Of a stretch of 21,935 nt of DNA, positions 1 to 6,899 are shown piece after piece. The stretch comes from an uncultured Bulleidia sp. (GTDB lineage Bacteria; Bacillota_I; Bacilli_A; Erysipelotrichales; Erysipelotrichaceae). Positions within the stretch are counted from its first letter, which is position 1. The number at the start of each line of letters is the position of its first letter. Under the pieces are notes generated by a model. It had not been told where the DNA came from. It saw nothing but the letters and a program-made list of their open reading frames with translations, and made no database searches. The stretch is taken from the NCBI GenBank assembly GCA_934754415.1, contig CAKVIS010000032.1, forward strand, positions 1 to 21,935, read 5' to 3'. The translations under genes were made by a program, and so were the position numbers.

Positions 1-18
1 CAATGTCATTAAGTTAAG
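1..18 (+). repeat. IS left terminal inverted repeat
   Basis: CAATGTCATTAAGTTAAG; exact reverse complement of 1732-1749. Beyond base 18 the two ends diverge, so the repeat is 18 bp. Confidence 0.92.
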
Positions 19-147
19 CACTGATGATCATTGAGAATTAACAAAATATACTAAAGCTAAGGATAGTAGTCTATGTACAGATTGCTTTTTCCTTGGCTTT
101 GTTGCTGTTTGAGCTGTTTACATTGGATTTTTTGTACGACAAAAACA

Positions 148-170
148 TCTCTGTCATCAGAGGATTTTTT
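148..170. terminator. Terminator downstream of the transposase, possibly bidirectional
   Basis: A CTCTG/CAGAG stem (about 149-153 with 158-162) with a TCAT loop is followed on the + strand by six T (165-170) and on the minus strand by ATGTTTTT. It lies between the transposase stop and the IS left end. It would stop transposase mRNA and also transcripts entering the element from the left. Confidence 0.55.
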
Positions 171-212
171 AATCACTTGTTTTTGTGCGACAACAGACTT
201 ATACTTATGTCG

Positions 213-1541
213 CTAAGCCGCATAGTATGAAGATGTCTTGCTGGACTGTGCCTTCACATTGCGACTGTATTTTCTTCCTGGCCTTATTGGGCTCAGGAAT
301 TTTTTTATTCTTTTCGCCAATTCCGCTTCAGTTAGTTTCCCATCAAGATACAGACGAATATTTGTCAGTGCAGTTTTGAAATTGACTTTGTAATGATATT
401 TCCATTCTTCCTTCTGATCTGGAGGAGTGTTATTTATGATGATCCTGCTGAAGTTGAACAACGTCAAACTGGCATAGATTTCCTGTCGGATAAGTTGTTG
501 GTTGGAAGAATGGAAATACAACATGCCAACTGTATATTTCAGATCTCTGAAAGAAGTCTCTATACCCCATCGTAAATGATAGATTTCTTTGAATTCCTCA
601 AATGTCATTTCATCTTCTGATAAATTGGTCAAAAGACATTCGTATGTATCATCAGTGATTTTAAAACGAACTGCTCTAAGATTCATTTCATAGTAGTCAT
701 GATCTGCTGGAAGATAATCAAACGGTGCACTGGCATTTACAAGGAGTGTATATACTTCATTCTCTTTTGTTTCGTTTGTCTGAAGATATGTCATTCTTTT
801 AGTGATATGCGTATCAAAAGCAGTATCTTCAAAATGCATTGTAGAAAGTATTCCGTTACTATGAATATCCTTTACACGAATGATGAATTTCTGATTCTTT
901 TCAATACATGATGCCATCAGATTGTATTTTTCATAGCCACGGTCACATATAATGATGGAATTCTGTGGATATTGATGATTTTCAATCATTTCTTCAAGTG
1001 CACCACATTCATGTGTTTTAGCAGCTGTATCAATATTCACATCTACATAGATACCATTTAATACATCATAAAGTGCATTGAGATGGAGCTGATTGTATCC
1101 TCTGGTTGCAGATGTATTGATGTGATATGTCGTCTTGTCTTTGGAATTGTGAGAGATGTTGATATCAGAACCATCGCATGCAAGAAGATAGTAGCCATTG
1201 TATGTTTTATAGTTTGTAAAATAAGAAGTGAATAGTGAAAACACTCTTTTGAATGCCTCAGGTTTGCATTTGTATCGTTGTTGAGAGACAGCAGATGCGG
1301 ATGGCATATCCTCAATGTCAGAAAAATAATTCATCATATCAGACTGAATGGTTTTATTGGATAAATGCAAAATGTAATGAATAAGATCAGAACAGTTAAG
1401 CTTTCTGTTTCTGGTAAAATCGGATACTGGATCAGCACAATAGCAGGAGATATTATCAGAGACAGAAGAAATGGCTCTTTCAAGAGCAGAACGAATCGTT
1501 GAAAGGGAATAGAAATAGTTATGGTTAGAAATTGTAGACAT
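213..1541 (-). CDS. IS4-family DDE transposase
   Basis: A 442-residue transposase that would cut and join the ends of its own element. The catalytic core is visible: first Asp in LLACDGSD (D123), second Asp in IIICDRGY (D200), and the C-terminal YHLRWGIETSFRDLK block carrying the IS4 signature Y-(2)-R-(3)-E-(6)-K at Y321, R324, E328 and K335. The frame is intact and all acidic residues are present, so the protein is probably active. The ATG is preceded by AGGAGG on the minus strand, which supports the start. A Lys/Arg- and Ser-rich C-terminal tail ends the protein. The sub-group within IS4 cannot be set without a database search. Family assignment is confident. Confidence 0.92.
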   Translation of the reverse strand: MSTISNHNYFYSLSTIRSALERAISSVSDNISCYCADPVSDFTRNRKLNCSDLIHYILHLSNKTIQSDMMNYFSDIEDMPSASAVSQQRYKCKPEAFKRVFSLFTSYFTNYKTYNGYYLLACDGSDINISHNSKDKTTYHINTSATRGYNQLHLNALYDVLNGIYVDVNIDTAAKTHECGALEEMIENHQYPQNSIIICDRGYEKYNLMASCIEKNQKFIIRVKDIHSNGILSTMHFEDTAFDTHITKRMTYLQTNETKENEVYTLLVNASAPFDYLPADHDYYEMNLRAVRFKITDDTYECLLTNLSEDEMTFEEFKEIYHLRWGIETSFRDLKYTVGMLYFHSSNQQLIRQEIYASLTLFNFSRIIINNTPPDQKEEWKYHYKVNFKTALTNIRLYLDGKLTEAELAKRIKKFLSPIRPGRKYSRNVKAQSSKTSSYYAA

Positions 1542-1557
1542 GTAAATTTTCCTCCTA

Positions 1558-1670
1558 CAATTTCCTTCGGATTATGGATTAATGCCACAGTATTTCTGTC
1601 AAGTACTATTTGGCATAATTAGATGAAATTTCATTATCTTGTTGTTTTGACGTGAAACTATTTTCCTGCC
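1558..1670 (-). promoter_or_regulatory. Transposase promoter and operator region
   Basis: The minus strand carries a perfect -35 hexamer TTGACA (1597-1602), but the best -10 candidates are poor (ATCCAT at 17 bp, CATAAT at 20 bp), as expected for a weakly expressed IS. An imperfect inverted repeat (TGCC...GGCA) spans the -35. Upstream lies the 12-bp palindrome ATGAAATTTCAT (1623-1634). The same region is conserved in the right-hand copy. An operator role is inference. Confidence 0.45.
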
Positions 1671-1705
1671 AAAAAAAAGCGCTACACAACTTAATGTGTA
1701 ACGCT
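1671..1705 (-). terminator. Inward terminator protecting the transposase from read-through
   Basis: On the minus strand AGCG-TTACACA is followed by a TTAAGT loop, TGTGTA-GCGCT and a run of T (complement of A1671-A1678). The stem is 10 bp with one C-A mismatch. It lies between the IS end and the transposase promoter, so transcripts entering from outside stop before the gene, a common way for IS elements to limit transposase synthesis. Copy 2 keeps it (about 21712-21740). Confidence 0.8.
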
Positions 1706-1731
1706 TATATAAATCTCTACTTGATCAATGT

Positions 1732-1749
1732 CTTAACTTAATGACATTG
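1732..1749 (-). repeat. IS right terminal inverted repeat
   Basis: Exact reverse complement of bases 1-18; also identical to the end of the second copy at 21668-21685. Confidence 0.92.
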
Positions 1750-1770
1750 CTGAAAAGGTGTGCTTTTTTT
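1750..1770 (+). terminator. Remaining 3' half of a terminator split by the IS
   Basis: Directly after the IS end comes CTGAAAAGGTGTGC followed by seven T. This has the look of the descending arm and U-tract of an intrinsic terminator. Its 5' arm (GCACACC type) is absent on this side and would have to lie left of the IS, outside the window. Interpretation as a split hairpin is inference. Confidence 0.45.
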
Positions 1771-1801
1771 AACTCTGAGTGAAAATGGCGGAGGTTGTTA
1801 G

Positions 1802-1829
1802 TTGCACATTGGTTTACAGCGATTACAAT
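1802..1829 (+). promoter_or_regulatory. Putative adhesin promoter
   Basis: TTGCAC (1802-1807), 16-bp spacer, TACAAT (1824-1829). The predicted start site near 1836 places the hairpin at 1840-1870 at the very 5' end of the adhesin mRNA. Moderate match only; no experimental support. Confidence 0.45.
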
Positions 1830-1839
1830 GGTAGTGTGA

Positions 1840-1870
1840 AGAGATGAGGGAGACCTCATTTCTTTTTTTT
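1840..1870 (+). terminator. Terminator-like hairpin in the adhesin leader
   Basis: A 10-bp stem (1840-1849 with 1854-1863, one G-U) with a GAGA tetraloop runs directly into eight T (1863-1870). It lies 32 bp before the adhesin ATG and just after the predicted start site. It is either an attenuator, the terminator of an upstream gene displaced by the IS, or a 5' stabilising hairpin. Confidence 0.6.
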
Positions 1871-1902
1871 CATGTATATACAAAGGAAAAGGAGGGTTTG
1901 AC

Positions 1903-4900
1903 ATGAAAAAACATACATGTGCTCTTGCAGCACTTTTGTCGTTGTCTGTACTGCCTGTTGGCGCAGAACAGCAAAATACTTCTATGACCATCATTGCTGA
2001 TGGGCATGGTACGCTTCTGATTCAACAGGGAGACCAGGAGATGGAAATGGTTATGGAAGGAGAGGCAGTTGTTCAAAAGATAGACACTGCCTCTTCTTTA
2101 ACTATCAGGGCGATTCCTGATGAAGAGTATGAAGTGAGCTTTTTCTCCTGTCAGAATGAAGATGGTACAGGTGAGCTTATTGCCATGCAGTCTGTGGATA
2201 CGGTTGAACAGACTTTTACAATGGAACAGTCAAAGCTTGTACAGATATCCTTTGGTACTTCAGAAGAAAGCCAATCTTTTTATCATCAGAATACTGCGTC
2301 TGCAAGTAAGATAAGAAGAGCACCTAAAGCTTCTTCCTATGAGTCTTTATTACAACATAATATAGGAGATACTTTTACAGGAAGACTGACTACAAATAAT
2401 GCGGATATTTATGCTGAAGAGTTTCATGTGGATTACATTGACGGAGGACTGGGACCTTTTGCGGATCTTTTTACCAGTGGAGAGGTAATCTTACATTGTT
2501 TGAATCCCGGATATATTGCACCAACTGCTGATATCAGTGTGTATGGTATGTATGCTCCAATCTATCATACATATCATGCAACGATTACCAATATGGATAA
2601 GACTGCAGGAAAGGTAACTGTATCCATGTATACCGATCCAATTCAAACGCCCTATGGAACACCTTTATATGGCTATAACAATGGCATGCAGGTTGGGTAT
2701 CAGACATTGGGAAGAACAAAAGAATATGGCGGAGAGATTGAATTTACTGCGCCTGGTACAAATGTTACTATTCATAAACTGAACAGTGAGGAGCTGGATA
2801 TATCTGGCGCTATTCTGCAGGTACTGCAGGGTAACCGTATAGTCAATACTTTTACAACAGGAAGAGAACCGTATATTTTCAGAATTCAAAACGGCGAGTA
2901 TACCATTAAAGAAATTCAGGCACCTGCCGGTTTTGTTCTTGCAAGCCCAGTTACAGTAACCGTTAATAATGAAAATACAGTCTTTAAAATAACGGATATG
3001 CGTGTCAGTGTTTTGAAAATTGATAAAGAAACTGGTAAACCTGTAGAGAATGCATTATTACAGGTGAAAGATGAAGAAGGAAATGTTGTGGACAGTTTCA
3101 GAACAACAAAAGAAAAATATTATGTATCCAATCTTGTAGAAAATAAAACATATACGTTAGAAGAGGCAGAGGTGCCTGCAGGGTACGCAAAAGCAGCACC
3201 AGTTACTTTTACACCAGTACAAGGTAAAGATATTTCCATTACAATGGAAGATGTTCCTGTAACCTTTGAGAAAAAGGATTCCATTGGAAAGTGCATTAAA
3301 GGTGCACAGTTTGAAATCAGAAATACTAAGGGAGATGTCATAGAAAGTTTTACTTCTGGTACATCTGCGTTTTTACCATTACATATAGAGTATGGTCAGA
3401 CGTATACGATATATGAAATTGGTACACCAGAAGGTTATGTCACTATGGAACCTGTGACTTTTACTATTGATAAAGAATCCTCTTATCATTTCAGTTTTGT
3501 GGATTATCAGGTGAAAATCAGTAAAAAAGATCTCGAAACAAAAGATATGCTGCAAGGAGCTTCTTTAGAGGTTACTGATAAAGATGGTAAAGTGGCAGAT
3601 TCCTGGATCAGTACAGATATGTATCATGCAGTAAGCGGTTTAAAGAAAAATCAGACATATACTTTGAAAGAGGTAAGTCCTCCTTCAGGATATGCTAAGG
3701 CAAAGCCAATACAATTTACAACTTCAGAAAATAAGGATATTTATCTGACAATGGAAGATGTCCCTGTAACATTTGAAAAGAAAGATGTCTCAGGTAACTA
3801 CATTCCAGGAGCAACATTTGAAATTCGCAATGAAAACGAGAAAGTTGTTGAAAGTTTTACTACAGATACAGCAGCATACTATCCTTCTCATCTGGAAGCA
3901 GGGGAAACCTATACTATTTATGAAACAGGCACCCCAGAAGGCTATGTCACTATGGATCCTGTAAGCTTTACACTTGATTCCAAAACTTTACATCATTTTA
4001 ACTTTAACAATTATCAGCTAAAGGTTAGTAAAAAGGATGTTGAGACAAAAGCAATGTTGCAGGGGGCAACTCTTGAAGTTATAGATAAGAGTGGAAAGGT
4101 TGTGGATTCCTGGATCAGCACTAATATCCCTCATGCAGTAAGCGGATTGAAGATGAATGCCAGCTATACTTTAAGGGAAGTGAAAACGCCTGCAAGTTAT
4201 ACCAGAGCAGAAGATATCTCTTTTACTACAACTGAGGAAAACAGAGAAATAGATATGTATGATACACAGGTCTCTGTTTATAAAACAGATGAATCGGGAA
4301 ACGCTGTGGAAGGGGCACATCTGATTGTAAAAGATACAGATGGAAAGATTATGGATGAATGGGATACAACCTCTGAAAGACATTACATCCGTAATCTTGA
4401 GGTAGGTAAAACTTATGTGCTACAGGAAACCATCAGTCCGGATGGTTTTTATTTTTCAAAAGATATTACTTTTACCGTTGAAGGAAAGGAAAATCAGATG
4501 ATTACCATGAAGGATGCACAGACAAGATTTTCTTTCTTAAAAGTAGATGAAGAAAATCACCCGGTAGAGGGGGTGCAGTTAATGCTGTTTGATGAAACGG
4601 ACAGAAAAACGGTAGAGGAATGGACAAGCGATAAAAATGCTCATGTCCTTCAGAATGTTTTAATTGCGTCTCACTGGTATCGATTGATTGAGACAGAAAT
4701 TGTTAATGGTGTGTACCAGAGTGTAGATGTTGTTTTTCAATGCCCAAAATACCATGACGGTACTCCAGTGACAGTCACTATGGTGGATGAACTCGCAAGC
4801 ATTACTGCCTTAAAAACAGATGAAGCAGGTAATCCATTAGCAGGTGCATCACTATGTATTGTAGAAGCTGTAAAGCAGACAGATGGTACATATACTCTTC

Positions 4901-5229
4901 ATAAAAATGAAAAGGGTGAGCTTGTAAAAGAATACAGTTTTGTCACTTCAAACAGCTTGAAGGGAGAAGATATTTCGCAATATGTCAGAACGGATAAAAA
5001 GTACTATCTTGTAGAAACAAAAGCACCCGAAGGATATGAAGTGGCTGAACCTGTTTTGTTTGAAATACACGGAACTACAGGGCATACACAGGTAATTCGT
5101 ATGATGGATGAAAAAGAACCGCAAACAGTTCAGACAGGAGTTCATACAAATATGAAAAAGTATGCATATCCGGCGTTGATTTCAATGGTATTAGGTGCAT
5201 TTGTGTGCTTGAAACGAAGAAAAATGTGA
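1903..5229 (+). CDS. Cell-wall-anchored adhesin with nine CnaB/SpaA-type domains
   Basis: A 1108-residue surface protein, probably sortase-anchored. Residues 1-21 form a signal peptide (Lys-Lys, hydrophobic core, VGA-E cleavage). Residues about 50-285 are a unique N-terminal region. Nine CnaB-type beta-sandwiches follow, starting near 286, 367, 451, 535, 620, 704, 788, 874 and 965. Each keeps a first-strand Lys (such as EKKD or LKID), a mid-domain Glu (TIYETGTPEGY type) and a last-strand Asp or Asn, the triad of intramolecular isopeptide bonds. Domains 3-4 and 5-6 form a 169-residue duplicated unit. The C-terminus has TVQTG (1075-1079), a hydrophobic stretch and KRRKM, a sorting signal of the non-LPXTG type. 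AAAGGAGGG precedes the ATG. No intact sortase or pilin partner lies beside it, so adhesin is inferred from architecture; the ligand is unknown. Confidence 0.88.
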   Translation: MKKHTCALAALLSLSVLPVGAEQQNTSMTIIADGHGTLLIQQGDQEMEMVMEGEAVVQKIDTASSLTIRAIPDEEYEVSFFSCQNEDGTGELIAMQSVDTVEQTFTMEQSKLVQISFGTSEESQSFYHQNTASASKIRRAPKASSYESLLQHNIGDTFTGRLTTNNADIYAEEFHVDYIDGGLGPFADLFTSGEVILHCLNPGYIAPTADISVYGMYAPIYHTYHATITNMDKTAGKVTVSMYTDPIQTPYGTPLYGYNNGMQVGYQTLGRTKEYGGEIEFTAPGTNVTIHKLNSEELDISGAILQVLQGNRIVNTFTTGREPYIFRIQNGEYTIKEIQAPAGFVLASPVTVTVNNENTVFKITDMRVSVLKIDKETGKPVENALLQVKDEEGNVVDSFRTTKEKYYVSNLVENKTYTLEEAEVPAGYAKAAPVTFTPVQGKDISITMEDVPVTFEKKDSIGKCIKGAQFEIRNTKGDVIESFTSGTSAFLPLHIEYGQTYTIYEIGTPEGYVTMEPVTFTIDKESSYHFSFVDYQVKISKKDLETKDMLQGASLEVTDKDGKVADSWISTDMYHAVSGLKKNQTYTLKEVSPPSGYAKAKPIQFTTSENKDIYLTMEDVPVTFEKKDVSGNYIPGATFEIRNENEKVVESFTTDTAAYYPSHLEAGETYTIYETGTPEGYVTMDPVSFTLDSKTLHHFNFNNYQLKVSKKDVETKAMLQGATLEVIDKSGKVVDSWISTNIPHAVSGLKMNASYTLREVKTPASYTRAEDISFTTTEENREIDMYDTQVSVYKTDESGNAVEGAHLIVKDTDGKIMDEWDTTSERHYIRNLEVGKTYVLQETISPDGFYFSKDITFTVEGKENQMITMKDAQTRFSFLKVDEENHPVEGVQLMLFDETDRKTVEEWTSDKNAHVLQNVLIASHWYRLIETEIVNGVYQSVDVVFQCPKYHDGTPVTVTMVDELASITALKTDEAGNPLAGASLCIVEAVKQTDGTYTLHKNEKGELVKEYSFVTSNSLKGEDISQYVRTDKKYYLVETKAPEGYEVAEPVLFEIHGTTGHTQVIRMMDEKEPQTVQTGVHTNMKKYAYPALISMVLGAFVCLKRRKM

Positions 5230-5277
5230 TAAAATGACGTTTTTTGAACAAATTGTGTGAAAAATGGGTGGATTAAA

Positions 5278-5306
5278 TTGAAAAAAAAGAGGAGAAATTG
5301 TATAAT
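5278..5306 (+). promoter_or_regulatory. Promoter of the purine permease
   Basis: TTGAAA (5278-5283), 17-bp spacer, consensus TATAAT (5301-5306). The start site near 5313 is just ahead of the riboswitch aptamer. Confidence 0.8.
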
Positions 5307-5321
5307 GCTCTTTGTCCTACA

Positions 5322-5388
5322 TATCGTATATGTTTTCGGATAGGCGAAAACGTCTCTACCAGCTTGCCATAACTTGCTGACTACGATG
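5322..5388 (+). promoter_or_regulatory. Purine riboswitch aptamer, guanine/hypoxanthine type
   Basis: P1 pairs 5322-5328 with 5382-5388. P2 is GTTTTCG/CGAAAAC (5332-5338, 5345-5351) with loop GATAGG. J2/3 contains TCTACC. P3 (5360-5366 with 5373-5379) closes loop CCATAA. J3/1 reads GACTACG; the base that discriminates guanine from adenine (position 74 of the xpt aptamer) is C (5381), so guanine or hypoxanthine is the expected ligand. Both loops look one base shorter than usual, and P3 has two U-U mismatches. The gene behind it is a purine permease, as the family predicts. Confidence 0.88.
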
Positions 5389-5406
5389 AGTATGTTTTTT
5401 GTTTAT

Positions 5407-5431
5407 GCGTTATGGGGATAACGCTTTTTTT
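5407..5431 (+). terminator. Riboswitch expression-platform terminator
   Basis: GCGTTAT, GGGG loop, ATAACGC, seven T. GTTATGG (5409-5415) is also fully complementary to CCATAAC in aptamer L3/P3 (5367-5373), giving a plausible antiterminator. Ligand binding should lock L3 in the aptamer and let the terminator form, so this is probably an OFF switch. Confidence 0.85.
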
Positions 5432-5470
5432 ATTTTTACGATTACTTAAGGACAAAAGGAGAGGAACATC

Positions 5471-6838
5471 ATGTTCGAAAAGTTATTCAAATTAAAAGAG
5501 AATGGCACAAACTTACGTACTGAGCTTATTGCAGGCGTAACTACATTCATGACAATGGTTTACATCCTGGCATTAAACCCATCTATTCTTAGTGCAAGTG
5601 GAATGGATGCAGGTGCCATCTTAACAGCAACAGCTGTTGCTTCTGCTGTAGCTTGTTTCTGTATGGCGGCTTTTTCTAACAAGCCATTTGCATTATCTGC
5701 AGGCTTAGGTTTAAATGCATATTTTGCATATACCATCTGTGGTTCCATGGGATATTCCTGGCAGGCGGCTTTAACAGCAGTATTCTGTGAAGGTGTCATC
5801 TTCATTGTGCTGTCTTTGACAAATATTCGTGAAGCTATCTTCAATGCTATTCCTGCTCAGTTAAAGATTGCTGTATCTGTAGGTATTGGTTTCTTTATTA
5901 CATTCATCGGTTTACAGAACGCAAAAATTATTGTAGACAGCTCTACATTAGTTGGGTTATTTTCATTTAAGACAGCCATTGCTGAAGGTACATTCAATTC
6001 TCAGGGGATTACAATTTTACTATGTCTGATTGGTGTATTGCTGATTTTCTTCTTGATGCATAAGAATGTTAAAGGCTATATGCTGTATGGTATTTTAATC
6101 ACATGGATTTTAGGTATGATTTGCCAGTTAGTTGGTGTATATGTACCTGATCCAGAAAATGGATTTTATTCTCTGATTCCAACAGCTATTATTTCCATGC
6201 CTTCCAGTATGGCTCCTACAATGTTTAAATTTGACTTTGGTTTCATTGCTGAACATCCACTGGATTTCACGGTTATGATGTTCTCCTTCCTGTTCGTAGA
6301 TATCTTCGATACTTTAGGAACAGTTATCGGTTGTGCTTCTAAAGCAAATATGCTTGATGAAGACGGCAAATTACCTCAGATCAAGGGTGTTCTGTTAGCA
6401 GATGCTGTAGGTACTACTGTAGGTGCATGCCTTGGTACATCTACAATCACAACATTCGTTGAATCTTCTTCCGGTATTGCTGAAGGCGGACGTACAGGTC
6501 TGACATCCTGCACAACAGGTGTTCTGTTTATCTTGGCATTGGTTTTCTCACCATTGTTCTTAACAATTCCTAGCTTTGCTACAGCTCCTGCTTTAATTGT
6601 TGTAGGTTTCCTGATGATGCAGCAGGTAGCAAAGATCGACTGGTCCAATATCATTGTTGCTGTTCCTTGCTTTGCATGCATCACAATGATGGGCTTTGCT
6701 TACAGTATTTCCGAAGGTATTGCTTTTGGTGTTATGAGCTGGGTTATCATGCACTTATTAGTCGGTCAGAATAAAGAATCTTCTGTATTAATGTATGTAT
6801 TAGCAGTTGTATTCTTCCTGAAGTATTTCCTGATCTGA
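5471..6838 (+). CDS. pbuG: NCS2 (AzgA/PbuG-type) guanine/hypoxanthine permease
   Basis: A 455-residue polytopic membrane protein expected to import purine bases with protons. Family marks are the N-terminal ELIAGVTTFMTMVYILALNP block, ALSAGLGLNAYFAYT near residues 77-91 in the first half-repeat, FVDIFDTLGT, and GTSTITTFVESSSGIAEGGRTG in the second half-repeat, which forms the substrate site in this family. Length is typical. The start ATG follows AAAAGGAGAGG. It is transcribed alone from the 5278 promoter, behind a guanine-type riboswitch, and ends at a strong terminator. The riboswitch supports guanine/hypoxanthine over adenine as the cargo. Gene name follows Bacillus usage and is by homology only. 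Confidence 0.88.
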   Translation: MFEKLFKLKENGTNLRTELIAGVTTFMTMVYILALNPSILSASGMDAGAILTATAVASAVACFCMAAFSNKPFALSAGLGLNAYFAYTICGSMGYSWQAALTAVFCEGVIFIVLSLTNIREAIFNAIPAQLKIAVSVGIGFFITFIGLQNAKIIVDSSTLVGLFSFKTAIAEGTFNSQGITILLCLIGVLLIFFLMHKNVKGYMLYGILITWILGMICQLVGVYVPDPENGFYSLIPTAIISMPSSMAPTMFKFDFGFIAEHPLDFTVMMFSFLFVDIFDTLGTVIGCASKANMLDEDGKLPQIKGVLLADAVGTTVGACLGTSTITTFVESSSGIAEGGRTGLTSCTTGVLFILALVFSPLFLTIPSFATAPALIVVGFLMMQQVAKIDWSNIIVAVPCFACITMMGFAYSISEGIAFGVMSWVIMHLLVGQNKESSVLMYVLAVVFFLKYFLI

Positions 6839-6850
6839 TTACGGTTGCTG

Positions 6851-6883
6851 AAGAGTCTCGTTTAGTGCGGGGCTCTTTTTTTT
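6851..6883 (+). terminator. Terminator of the permease gene
   Basis: AAGAGTCTC pairs with GGGGCTCTT (9 bp, two G-U) around a 9-base loop, followed by eight T. It ends only 17 bp before the next ATG. Confidence 0.85.
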
Positions 6884-6887
6884 CGTG

Positions 6888-6893
6888 TATACT
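6888..6893 (+). promoter_or_regulatory. Possible -10 box for a leaderless mRNA
   Basis: TATACT ends seven bases before the A of the ATG at 6900, so transcription would start on or beside that A. No good -35 hexamer is seen because the U-tract of the preceding terminator occupies the position, and no ribosome binding site precedes the ATG. Confidence 0.4.
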
Positions 6894-6899
6894 ATCCAT

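Larger units (their letters stand above)
1..1749 (-). mobile_element. Complete IS4-family insertion sequence
   Basis: Bounded by perfect 18-bp terminal inverted repeats (CAATGTCATTAAGTTAAG at the left end, its reverse complement at 1732-1749). The single cargo gene is a DDE transposase on the minus strand whose catalytic spacing is that of the IS4 family. The window opens exactly at the left repeat, so the left flank and any target-site duplication cannot be seen. Minus-strand terminators lie at both ends: one ahead of the transposase promoter region (1671-1705), one behind the gene (148-170). A near-identical copy of the transposase-promoter end recurs at 21668-21859 in the opposite orientation. 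Confidence 0.92.
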
